Under the pieces are notes generated by a model. That model saw only the letters and a program-made list of their open reading frames with translations. It was not told where the DNA came from and made no database searches. From positions 30,794,474 to 30,858,473 of the forward strand of contig NC_084487.1 in NCBI RefSeq assembly GCF_030035675.1: a DNA stretch of 64,000 nt. The letters are read 5' to 3'. This document shows, piece after piece, positions 55,012-64,000 of this stretch (its first letter is position 1; the number at the start of each line of letters is the position of its first letter). A program made the position numbers and the translations under genes. This DNA is from Rhineura floridana (lineage: Eukaryota; Chordata; Lepidosauria; Squamata; Rhineuridae).

Positions 55012-55300
55012 TATGGTGGCCATGTGCCCTACTTTACAGAGGACTATCCTCTGTTTGATGGGCTGTCAGTTCTCTATTTGAATGTGTTCCCTGTTTTTAA
55101 AGTGCGCCCCAGTTCAAGTGCAGTCTAAAGATAAAGAAGGGGAAGCAGCAAAGGTCTTGAAGATACCGATCAACAGTTGGCTCCTATACAGCTGACTGAG
55201 CAGGCACACAGAAATCTGGTCACAGTCTGCCCCACTATGGTTAAATGTGTTTCTATTTAAACTTCAATAATGATGCATAAATTTGCATCAGTGCATATAC
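55012..55300. repeat. Old dispersed repeat (pair with 31,765-32,045)
   Basis: GGTGGCCATGTGCCCTACTT, GATCAACAGTTGG, ACTGAGCAGGC, GGTCACAGTCTGCCCCACTA and TTCTATTTAAACTTCAATAA appear in the same order as at 31.8-32.0 kb. Confidence 0.6.
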
Positions 55301-55445
55301 ACATTTTGTGCAAATCTTAATCTTTTGTCTTTTTTTGTGACATGTAGGTTGCCACACACTATGTACATGTCTACTCAGAAGTTAGTCCCATTGTGTTCAA
55401 CTACCAGGTAATGCCATGGTATTCATCTCCCACATAACAACTCAT

Positions 55446-55767
55446 AATGCTTTTGCAAATTTTTGATGCGCCTGCAGTTGGAATACTGTGTACAGTTCTG
55501 GCCGCCTCACTTGAAACAAGATACTGTAGAGCTGGAAAAGGTTCAGAAAAGGACAACCAAAACAATCAATTCGATGGAGCAACTCACCTAGGAGGAAAGG
55601 TTGCAGCTTTGGGGGCTTTTTAGTTTTTAAAAAAGGCCAGTAAATGGTGACATGACAGAAGTGCTTGGAATGGAGAGAATGGATAGAGAAAAAGTTTTCT
55701 CCCTCCCTCATAACATTAGAACTAATGAAGCTGAACATTGGAAGATTTAGGAAAGACAAAAGAACAT
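55446..55767 (+). mobile_element. CR1 LINE, left piece
   Basis: LQLEYCVQFWPPHLKQDTVE, LEKVQKRTTKTINSMEQLT and EERLQLWGLFSF-type stretches are CR1 C-terminal ORF, ending AGATTTAGGAAAGACAAAAG. The right piece continues at 58,669. Confidence 0.88.
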
Positions 55768-56577
55768 TAGGATGGTCCATCCCTGGAGGCTGCTGTTTTC
55801 CAGACAGCTCTGGGGGGTTTTCCGGCTAATATAACTGGTGCTCTTGTTGAAGTCCTGGCTGATCTGTGGAACATCCAGATGGCCCAGGCTGTTGACATGA
55901 TAGCTCCTTAGCACCCTCTCCCACTTGAAAGAGCCTATTTGGCTCCTTGGTACAGACCAAAGCTTAGGGCAATGAAACAAGCTAGGAGACAGCTTAAACC
56001 CAAGTGGGGGGGAAACTCCAGACAAACGCAACTGAACACTTGTAAGTGCTCATTATCAAGCCTATTCAGCGGCAGTGAAGGCAGGAAAGAAGACATACTT
56101 TACAGCTTCCATTGCATCCTCACTGTGTCATCCAATAGAGCTTTTCTGGGTAGAAAAGGAGGTAATGAAACCTATGGTGGCCCGCTGTGACTTGTTTGCA
56201 AAACACTTTGAGGGTTAACTCGTTTGCATCCATCGGGACCTTGACTCCACTGTTACGGCAGATGAATCTCAAGGGGTGACTGGAGCACTGTCTAGTCCTG
56301 CTGTATTGGATGAGTTTCAGTTGATAGGGCTCGAGGATGTGGACAAGATGTTTGACTTGGATCGGGTGACCACCTGCACTCTTGATCCTTGCCCTTCATG
56401 GCTAATAAAGCCTAGCAAGGAGGAGATGGCTGGATGGGCTAGGGTGGTGATTAATTCCTCCTTGCAAGAGGGGGTGGTCCCCATCTGCCTAAAGAAGGCG
56501 GTGATAAGACTACTCCTTAAGAAACCCGCCCTGGATCCGGAAGAGCTAAATAATTACTGGCCAGTCAGTCATGTTCC

Positions 56578-57191
56578 TCAGCTTGTCAACTTGTCAAGGA
56601 TTATCAATACCTTGGCACAGTCATTAACCAAAATGGAGACAATAGTCAAGAAATCAGAAGAAGGTTAGGACTGGGGAGGGCAACTATGAGAGAACCAGAA
56701 AAGGTCCAAAGTCAGGATCATTCAAACCATGGTATTCCCAATTTCTATGTATGGATGTGAAAGTTGGACAGTGAAAAAAGCAGATAGAGAAAAATCAACT
56801 CATTTGAAATGTGGTGTTGGAGGAGAGCTTTGAGGATACCATGGACTGCGAAAAAGACAAATAATTGGGTGTTAGAACAAATTAAACCAGAACTATCACT
56901 AGGAGCTAAAATGATGAAACTGAGGTTATCATACTTTGGACACATAATGAGAAGCCATTATTCACTAGAAAAGACCATAATGCTGGGAAAAACAGAAGGG
57001 AGTAGAAAAAGAGGAAGGCCAAACAAGAGATGGATTGATTCCATAAAGGCAGCCATAAAGGCTTCCATAAAGGACCTGAACTTACAAGATCTGAACAGGG
57101 TGATTACAACAGATGCTATTGGAGGTCGCTGATTCATAGGGTCACCATAAGTCGTAATCAACTTGAAGGCACATAACATACACACACACAC
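56578..57191 (+). mobile_element. BovB/RTE 3' end nested in L2
   Basis: AACTTGTCAAGGATTATCAA, MYGCESWTVKKADRE-type, WCWRRALRIPWTAKKTNNWV, GHIMRSHYSLEKTIMLGKTE and GSRKRGRPNKRWIDSIK are the BovB C-terminus, ending CATAGGGTCACCATAAGTCG and a short (CA)n. It is flanked by TCATGTTCC (56,569-56,577 and 57,192-57,200), a 9-bp target duplication. Confidence 0.9.
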
Positions 57192-57207
57192 TCATGTTCC
57201 ATTCTTG

Positions 57208-57288
57208 TTTTTATGCTGCTTTTATGATGTTTTGTAACTGTATTTGTACTCTGGTCCCTTGACCGTAATAAATAAATAATCAACTAAT
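57208..57288 (+). mobile_element. 81-bp LINE-like 3' tail nested in L2
   Basis: TTTTATGCTGCTTTTATGAT to CGTAATAAATAAATAATCAA, flanked by CATTCTTG (57,200-57,207 and 57,289-57,296). Removing it restores the L2 reading (ATTCTTGGGCAAGG, compare ATTCCTGGGCAAGG at 62,253). Confidence 0.85.
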
Positions 57289-58668
57289 CATTCTTGGGCA
57301 AGGTTCTGCAGCCCATGGTCTCAGGCCGAAACCAGGCTGTGTTGGATGAAACTGATTTTCTATATTTGTTTCAATCGGAGTTTAAACCCGGTATAATGAC
57401 CTATGTTGGGAGAGAAATAAGGGGGAGTGCGTCCCTGTTAATCCTCCTTGATCTCTCAGTGGCTTTTGATACAATTGACCATGGTATTCTTTGGGAGCAG
57501 CTGTCCAAGTTGGGGGTGGATGGCACTACTTTGCAGTGGTTCTGGTCCTTCTTGGATGGTTGTTCTCAGATGATGATGTTTGGAGCCTCCAATGTAAGCT
57601 TCAGCAGGGTTTGATTTTATCTCCCATGCTATTTAACATCCACATGAAAATGCTGAGTGAGGTCGTTTGGAGATTTGGAGTAAGTTGTCAGCAATATGCT
57701 GGTGACACACAACTCTCTCTCTCCTTTACATCTCCAGGTATGGCAGTAGATGTGCTAGGCTGATTACTTTCTTCAGTAATGGACTAGATGAGAGTCAATA
57801 AACTGAAGCTGAATCCAGACAAGACCGAGGCACTATTAGTGGGTGGTTCTCTAGACCTGATGGAGGGGTTGTGGCCTTCTCTTGAAGGAGCAGGTATGTA
57901 GCTTGGGAGTACTACTGGATCCACCACTGTCACTTGAGGCTCAAGTGGCCTCAGTGGCGGGGAATGCCTTCTATCATCTTCGACAGGTGGCCCAGCTACA
58001 ACCATATCTGGAGAGGGATAGCCTGACTTCTGTTGTCTATGTTCTTGTAAACTCTAAGTTAGATTACTGCAATGTGTTACAAGTGGAGCTGCCTTTGAAG
58101 ACAGGAAACTGCAGCTGGTACAGAATTCAGGTCAGACTGCTCACTGGGACAAGTTTGTTTGAGCACACACCACCAATTCAGGTACAACTGCACTGCCTAC
58201 CAATTAGTTTCTGGGCTCAATTCAAAGTGCTGGTTTTGACCTATAAAGTCTTAGAACCCCAATATCTCAAGAACTGCCTCTCACTACATGTACCAACCTG
58301 GACCCTGTACTCGGTATTGGATGCTCTTCTTTGTGTGCCCCCTGTAAAGGAGGTATGGAGAGTGGCAACATGAGAATAGGCCTTTTCAGTGGCAGCCTCC
58401 CGTTTGTGAAACACTCTCCCCAGGGAGGTATGCCTGGTATTATCTAAATTTAGGCACCAGGAAAAATAATTTCTCTCCTCCCAGGCATTTGCTTCTTAAC
58501 TGAGGCTTTTGGAGGGCTTTTGTTGTGTCATCTTCCTAAGAAGATATATATATATATATATATACTTTTACTTTTTTTAAACTGTAAGTCACTTTGAGTG
58601 CATGTATCTGTGTAGAAAAGTGATTAATACATTTAATAAATAAAATCATAAATAAATAAAATAAAATG

Positions 58669-58998
58669 TATGCAGTACATAATTAAATTATGATGTTTGC
58701 TCCTACAAGAGGCAGTGATAGCCACGAACTTGGATAGCTTTAAAATATTAGACAAATTCATGGAGGATAAGGCTATCAGTCGATACTAGCCATGATGGCT
58801 ATGCTCTGCTTCCATGGTCAGAGGCAGTGTACTTCTGAATGCCAGTTGCTGGAAACTGCAGGAGGGAAGGGTACTCTTGCACTCAGGTCCTGCTTGTAGG
58901 CTTCCCATAGGCATCTGTTTGGCCACTGCGAGAACAGGATGCTGGACTAGGTGAGCCATTGGCCTGATGCAGCAGGTTGTTCTTGGATTCTTATGTTT
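58669..58998 (+). mobile_element. CR1 LINE, right piece and 3' end
   Basis: GTTTGCTCCTACAAGAGGCA, ACAAATTCATGGAGGATAAG, TACTAGCCATGATGGCTATG and GGCCTGATGCAGCAGGTTGT then TTCTTGGATTCTTATG. It continues the piece ending at 55,767, with about a dozen bases lost at the L2 insertion point. Confidence 0.9.
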
Positions 58999-59979
58999 TT
59001 ATTTATTTATTTATTTTTATTTTATTAGATTTTTAAACCACCCTATAGCTTTCTAGCTCTCAGGGCGGTGTACAAAAGGTAAAAACAGATTAAAATACAG
59101 TAAACATGATAACAATACGCTGTAAAATATAGAAACAAAATCAAGACAAAGACAAATTAAAATAAAATTAAATTAAAATGCCTGGGCAAAGAGGTAGGTC
59201 TTTACCTGGCGCCGAAAAGATAATAAAGAAGGCGCCAGGCGTATCTCATCAGGGAGGGCGTTCCATAACTCGGGGGCCACCACTGAGAAGGCCCTAGCTC
59301 TGGTTATTACTCTCCGGGCCTCCATATGCGTTGGAACCCGGAGAAGGGCCTTCGATGTCAAACGTAGTGAATGGGCAGGTATATAGCGGGAGAGGCGTTC
59401 CACCAGGTATTGCGGTCCAATGCCGTTAAGGGCTTTATAGGTAAGAACCAACACTTTGAATCTGGCCCGGAAACATATTGGTAGCCAGTGCAGCTGGGCC
59501 AGGACAGGGGTTATATGATCATATTTTTTAATCCCAGTAAGAACTCTGGCCGCAGCATTCTGCACCAGCTGAAGTTTCCGAACCGTCTTCAGAGGTAACC
59601 CTACGTAGAGTGCATTACAGTAGTCCAATCTAGAGGTTACCAGAGCATGGATAACTGTGGCAAGGTTCTCCCTGTCCAGATAGGGTCGTAGTTGGGCTAC
59701 CAGCCAAAGCTGGTAGAACGTGTTCCGTGCCACCGAGGCTACCTGAGCCTCCAGAGACAGCAGCGGATCTAATAAGACCCCCAAACTACGGACCTGCTCC
59801 TTTAGGGGGAGTGTAACCCCATCTAGGGCAGGTCGGACATCAGCCATCTGGGCAGAGAGCTCCACCACCAACAGCATCTCAGTCTTGTCAGGATTGAGTC
59901 TCAGTTTATTAGCTCTCATCCAGTCCATTATCGCGGCTAGGCAGTGATTTAGTACATCAACAGCCTCACCTGAAGAAGA
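58999..59979 (-). mobile_element. L2-clade LINE, 3' part (sense on minus strand)
   Basis: From 59,979 downwards: SSSGEAVDVLNHCLAAIMDW, MRANKLRLNPDKTEMLLVVE, SLGVLLDPLLSLEAQVASVA, RLDYCNALYVGLPLKTVRKL, HWLPICFRARFKVLVLTYKA, LWNALPDEIRLAPSLLSFRR and LFAQAF-stop at 59,173. No stop in about 268 codons. The 3' UTR (GGTGGTTTAAAAATCTAATA on the minus strand) ends in (AAAT)n at about 58,999. It continues the protein that stops at 62,761 on the other strand. Confidence 0.93.
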
Positions 59980-60490
59980 GAGCGCTGCGGAGGAGTGTAC
60001 GACGCCAAGTGTGGCTGTGAGAGAGCACTGTGAAGGAGCACTTTGGCGGCGGTGAGAGCGCCGTGGGACGGGAGTGCTTGACGACGAGAGAGTGCTGTGA
60101 GGGAACGATGTGGTAGTGGGGAGTGCACTGCAGAGGAGCGCCCGGCGGCAGTGAGAGAGCTGCGGGAGAGTGGCGGCGAGAGAGCACCGTGTAGGAGCAA
60201 CTCCGTAGCAGTGAGAGCGCCACGGAGGAGCCCCTGGTGGCGGTGAGAGTGGGAGTCATGTTCCATCTTTGGCATCTTTGACCTCGGGCGCCACGGCTCC
60301 GAGCTGTTTCTAGATCCGGCACTGCTTTCCGGGTTGGCTCCATTCAGTGCATTCATTGTTTTTGGACCCTTTACCGTCTTTGGGCCCTTGTTGTGACGAC
60401 TACTGCTATTGTTGTTTGCTAACTATCGTCATTGTTGTTGTTTGGTGGTATGAGTGGTTGTATGAGTGTGGGTGTGATTGTATATAGATT
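59980..60490 (+). promoter_or_regulatory. L2 5' leader with about eight 32-bp repeats
   Basis: GC- and CpG-rich 59,980-60,255 consists of degenerate units of about 28-35 bp built on GTGAGAGAGC(A/G)C(T/C)GTG then GGAG..C..(T/G)GGCGGC. This is followed by a less GC-rich leader (GGCACTGCTTTCCGGGTTGG, TGTTTTTGGACCCTTTACCG, a GT-rich run) up to the ATG at 60,491. Repeated 5'-leader units are known as promoters in several LINE families; a promoter role here is inference. Confidence 0.65.
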
Positions 60491-62761
60491 ATGAGTTTTG
60501 TTGTTTATTTTATTTTTATTTTTATTATGTGCCTGGGTGGGAGGATAGGGTATGGGGAGGGAGGACAAGAGGCGGCCACTATTAGCGTAGTGATGGGCAA
60601 TGGGAGGTATGGTGTTGTGAGGAGGACATGCCAGTTTAGGGGAACTCGGCCCAGACAATTGGTGGCTGTACCGTGTTCCGGTCCTCCCCGCACCCACAGG
60701 ATTACTGGTAGTTCTATCAGCCAACCCTCGGATCTCCAGTTGCTGCTTCTTAATGCCAGATCGGTAAATAATAAAACCCCCCTCATCCATGATTTAATTG
60801 TGGATGAGGTGGCCGATCTGGCGTTTATTACTGAAACCTGGGTGAGCGATCTGGGAGGCATTAATCTCTCCCAGCTATGCCCACCTGGGTATTCGGTTCA
60901 GCATCTGGGAAGGTCCGAGGGTCGGGGAGGGGGAATCGCTGTGGTCTATAGAAGTTCCATCCCTCTTGTTAGGCACCCTATCCAGGTGACTAATGGTCTG
61001 GAGTGCCTTCATATTGCGTTGGGTCAACGAGACAGACTGGGAATACTGTTGGTGTACCATCCACCCTGCTGCCCAACAGCCTCCCTAACTGAGCTGACGG
61101 AGGTGGTCGCGGGTTTGGTGTTGCGATCCCCCAAACTTTTGGTATTGGGGGATCTCAACATTCATGCCGAGACCACTTTGTCCGGGGCGGCTCAGGGCTT
61201 CATGGCCTCCATGACAACCATGGGGCTGTCTCAATTTGCTATTGGCCCTACGCATATTTCGGGGCATACTCTAGACTTGATTTTTGCCACTGGATTAGGG
61301 GATGGTGATCTGGGAGTGAGGGATTTGACATCTATTCCTTTGTCATGGTCAGACCACTGCCTATTGAGGTTTAGACTCACAATGTGTTCTTCCCTCTGCA
61401 AGGGTGGAGGACCAATTAAGATGTTCCGTCCCCAGAGACTAATGAATCCTGAGGGTTTTCAGAAGGCTCTAGGGAGTTTTCTGGCTGATAAAACTGACGC
61501 TCCTGTCGAAACCCTGGTCAATCTGTGGAATACGGAAATGACCCGGGCAGCTGACACGATTGCCCCAGTGCGCCCTCTCCTTTGCAGAGCTCAAGTGGCT
61601 CCGTGGTTTACCCCGGAGCTAAGAGTGATGAAGCAAGAAAGGAGACGGCTTGAGTGCAAATGGAGACGAACTCCCGACGGCTGTGGTCTTGTACTTGTGA
61701 AGGTCTCTACCAGGCTCTATGTGAAGGCGGTGAGGGCAGCAATGAAGCAGTACTTTGCTGCCACCATTCAGTCATCTTCTAACCGCCCAGCGGAGCTTTA
61801 TAAAGTTGTTCGGGGACTTTTACATTCTGGTCCCCAGAACGCAATAACATCATCAATAGCCCGCTGCAATGAGTTTGCGAGACACTTCCAAGATAAGATC
61901 ACGAACATCCGCCGGGACCTTGACTCCAATATTGTAGCAGTTGATCCTAATGAGGTGTCCAGAGCACAGTCGTGTCCTGTTTTATTGGATGAGTTTCAGT
62001 TGGTACAGCTCGAGGATGTGGACAAGGTGCTTGGACAGGTGCGGGCGACCACGTCTGCCCTGGACCCTTGCACCTCGTGGCTAATAAAAGCTGGCAGGAA
62101 TGAAACAGCCGGATGGGCCAAGGAAGTGATTAATGCCTCTCTACGAGAGGGAGTGGTACCACTTAGTCTGAAACAGGCGGTGGTGAAACCACTCCTAAAA
62201 AAACCTTCCTTGGACCCTGAAAATTTTGACAACTATAGACCGGTAGCAAATATTCCATTCCTGGGCAAGGTTTTAGAGCGTGTGGTCGCTTGCCAGCTCC
62301 AGGCTCTCTTGGATGAAACTGATTATCTGGATCCATTTCAATCTGGCTTTCGGCCGGGATTTGGTACAGAAACAGCCTTGGTCGCCCTGTATGATGACCT
62401 CTGTCGGGAGAGAGACAGAGGGAGTGTAACTCTGTTGGTTCTCCTAGATCTCTCAGCGGCTTTTGATACCATCGACCATGGTATCCTTCTGGGGCGGCTT
62501 GCGGATTTGGGAGTTGGAGGCACTGCCTGGCAGTGGCTGTGCTCCTACCTCGAAAATCGTCTCCAGAAGCTGGTGCTTGGGGAGCATTACTCGAATCCCT
62601 GGGTACTCCAATATGGGGTCCCACAGGGTTCGGTTCTGTCCCCCATGCTTTTTAATATCTATATGAAGCCGCTGGGTGAGGTCATAAGGAGATTTGGAGT
62701 GCGTTTCCAGCAATATGCTGATGATACGCAGCTCTACTTCTCCTTTTCATCTTCTTCAGGT
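60491..62761 (+). mobile_element. L2-clade LINE, 5' part: endonuclease and RT core, frame open
   Basis: About 757 codons without a stop. An APE-type endonuclease spans about residues 75-300: LLLLNARSVNNK, FITETW (Glu), GGIAVVY, VLGDLNIHAE (Asp, Asn), HTLDLIF and SWSDHCLL (Asp-His), so every catalytic motif I know is present. RT: VKPLLKKPSLDPENFDNYRP, FQSGFRPGFGTETALVALYD, LLDLSAAFDTIDHGILLGRL (motif A), QGSVLSPMLFNIYM (motif B), QQYADDTQLYFSF (intact YADD). At 62,750-62,761 (Ser-Ser-Ser-Gly) the element stops; the next 14 codons to 62,803 are host flank. The thumb and C-terminus lie at 59,173-59,979 on the opposite strand. It is the youngest-looking LINE here but cannot make a whole protein in this arrangement. 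Confidence 0.94.
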
Positions 62762-63535
62762 ACATTACAGCCAGAATTGATCAAATCTTTCAGGGGGTAT
62801 TGATCTGTGAAGCAGGGCGTATGGAGGCTGTCACAAGTGTCTTCTCCTCAGTGGAGTGAGTTGGTCATTGGAGCATTGAACCACCACATCCGTGCAACCA
62901 CCCTGATACTGTCTCCTCCACCCACAGACTCACCAAGGGTAAATTTCAATCTCTGATTGGAGGATCAGCTGATAAATCTACCAGATCAATCAATTTACCA
63001 AATCAATCAATTAAAACCTACAGCCATTTTTTTAAAAAGTTCCTAATTAAAAAAAGGATTTTATCATTCTTAATAAGGAAAGGAAAGAAGGAAAGGATGC
63101 TTCTGGACCACATATATAAAGTGACAGCTGGACTAGTCTACCTCCTTACTAGCTGCTTCTGCCCACATTGCTGTAGCACTCTTTTAACAGCTGCAAACTG
63201 TGAATTAGGCAAGCGATTCATTCAGACAGGGTCATGGACTGTGCCACCAGTTGGCTGCCAACAAAGAAAGAGAGATGGAAGGTTATGGCAATAGCCTCTG
63301 GAACTTACTGGGGCCGTAATTGTTATTATCTGGCTCCTTCAAAACCAGGCTGCACAGTCACACGACCAAAATCAAGCCCGACATCAAGCTGATTCACAGA
63401 TTATCACAGAAAGATGGATGCTACTTCCACAAGGCTGGCTCCCATGCCACTCCAGTGAGGTCTGCAGGGAGGAATTTCATGGATCTAGTGACTGATGTGG
63501 TTACTTCCCACATCAGTGTTCCAATACCTTGGGGG
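62762..63535. other. No feature seen
   Basis: Flank of the L2. No repeat recognised. Open frames at 63,097-63,294 and 63,320-63,634 show no domain. Confidence 0.45.
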
Positions 63536-64000
63536 TACGGATGGAAGGATCTGTCCATTTCAGTTCTCCCCATTTCTCATTCTTCCTATTTTAAATTCAG
63601 TTCACATTTCTGCAGCGATTTGCAAATTCTTTAATAAAAAACCCTCATGAAAATTATTTTAGTGCTATTTTCTGATAAACACGTTTGTATGCAGTTTTGA
63701 CTAATGTACACATTTGTGCAAACAGTTTCTCCTAATATAATGCATTTTATATGTTATTTTTACTAATATATTCATTTTTAGGCTCAATTTCCCCTAATGC
63801 ATAGAAATGTCTAAGTTTTTTTTAAAAGATGTTTTGTTTTTAAGATGTTTTATAGATGTTTTTAGTGTTTTATTGCCTGTTTACTGCCCTGGGCTCCTTT
63901 TGAGAGGAGGGGGGGTATATAAATTTAATAAATAAAAATATATGCATTTTTGTAAACATTCTTTGAAGAACTTCATCACAAAATTTGGATATGTGTGAAT
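63536..64000 (-). mobile_element. hAT-type MITE, TAGGGATGG family, copy 7, runs off the edge
   Basis: TACGGATGGAAGGATCTGTC, then TTTGCAAATTCTTTAATAAA, ACGTTTGTATGCAGTTTTGA, TGTTATTTTTACTAATATAT. A plus-strand LINE-type tail (TTACTGCCCTGGGCTCCTTT to TAATAAATAAAAA) interrupts it at about 63,810-63,938, after which TATATGCATTTTTGTAAACA resumes the MITE. Confidence 0.85.

Larger units (their letters stand above)
55770..58665 (+). mobile_element. L2-clade LINE inserted in CR1, with two nested insertions
   Basis: The three pieces 55,790-56,577, 57,192-57,207 and 57,289-58,665 are collinear with the 60.5-62.8 kb L2. Readable parts: DEFQLIGLEDVDKMFDLDRV, PCPSWLIKPSKEEMAGWARV, INSSLQEGVVPICLKKAVIR (56,276-56,577), then LLDLSVAFDTIDHGILWEQL (motif A), SPMLFNIHMKMLSEVVWRFG (motif B), QQYAGDTQLSLS (motif C with YADD reading YAGD), LGVLLDPPLSLEAQVASVAG and a 3' UTR with (TA)n near 58,549 and an AATAAATAAAATAAAATG-type tail. 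Several frame breaks; dead. Confidence 0.92.

Noticed and set aside
59949-60356. Minus-strand 135- and 125-residue frames over the L2 leader
   Set aside because: They reflect the GC-rich tandem units and have no counterpart in L2 proteins.

Overview
The window looks like intergenic or intronic DNA from a squamate reptile (lizard or snake). I infer this from the repeat mix: CR1, L2-clade and BovB/RTE LINEs, a Sauria-type SINE, a 5S-rRNA-headed SINE with a Sauria-like tail, an alanine-tRNA-like SINE present about nine times, many fold-back hAT-type MITEs, and long GATA arrays. I see no host gene with exons, no tRNA or rRNA gene in working form, no CRISPR and no bacterial features. The species cannot be fixed from sequence reading alone.

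Layout. 1-8 kb: a BovB copy with a large internal deletion, an AGAC/GATA array, an LTR-element fossil, CR1 3' ends, MITEs and a solo LTR with a 5-bp target duplication. 8-14 kb: SINEs, palindromic MITEs and a second GATA array. 14.6-16.9 kb: a 1.7-kb CR1 copy, followed by a hAT MITE that carries a 5S-headed SINE. 18-27 kb: paired hAT-type elements, an L2 3' end and SINEs. 27.7-30.3 kb: a local 290-bp direct duplication flanking a 1.1-kb TIR element. 33.7-36.9 kb: two adjacent copies of one hAT MITE; the second was hit by a retrocopied piece of DNAJC4 joined to a LINE-type 3' tail, then by a Sauria-like SINE and an alanine-tRNA-like SINE. 37-44 kb: L2 with a hAT MITE in its tail, a hairpin MITE and more SINEs. 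45.5-46.2 kb: a long-unit purine-rich minisatellite. 50.2-52.9 kb: a BovB cluster arranged antisense-sense-antisense. 55.4-59.0 kb: a CR1 split by an L2, itself split by a BovB 3' end and by an 81-bp LINE-like tail. 59.0-62.8 kb: a young-looking, probably full-length L2 whose 5' part is inverted relative to its 3' part, with breakpoints that meet at the same 12 bases.

How the parts relate. The LINEs (CR1, L2, BovB) are the likely source of retrotransposition enzymes for the SINEs and for the DNAJC4 retrocopy. The MITEs are cut-and-paste passengers needing a hAT or mariner-type transposase that is not encoded here. Target-site duplications that can be read directly (GTCCTGAC, ACATATTA, ATACAAAT, CATTCTTG, TTAGC and others) allow several insertion orders to be worked out. 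The items most worth a second look are the chimeric DNAJC4 retrocopy, the 5'-inverted L2 with its 32-bp 5'-leader repeats, the hAT MITE family with a built-in 31-bp periodicity, and the odd BovB arrangement.
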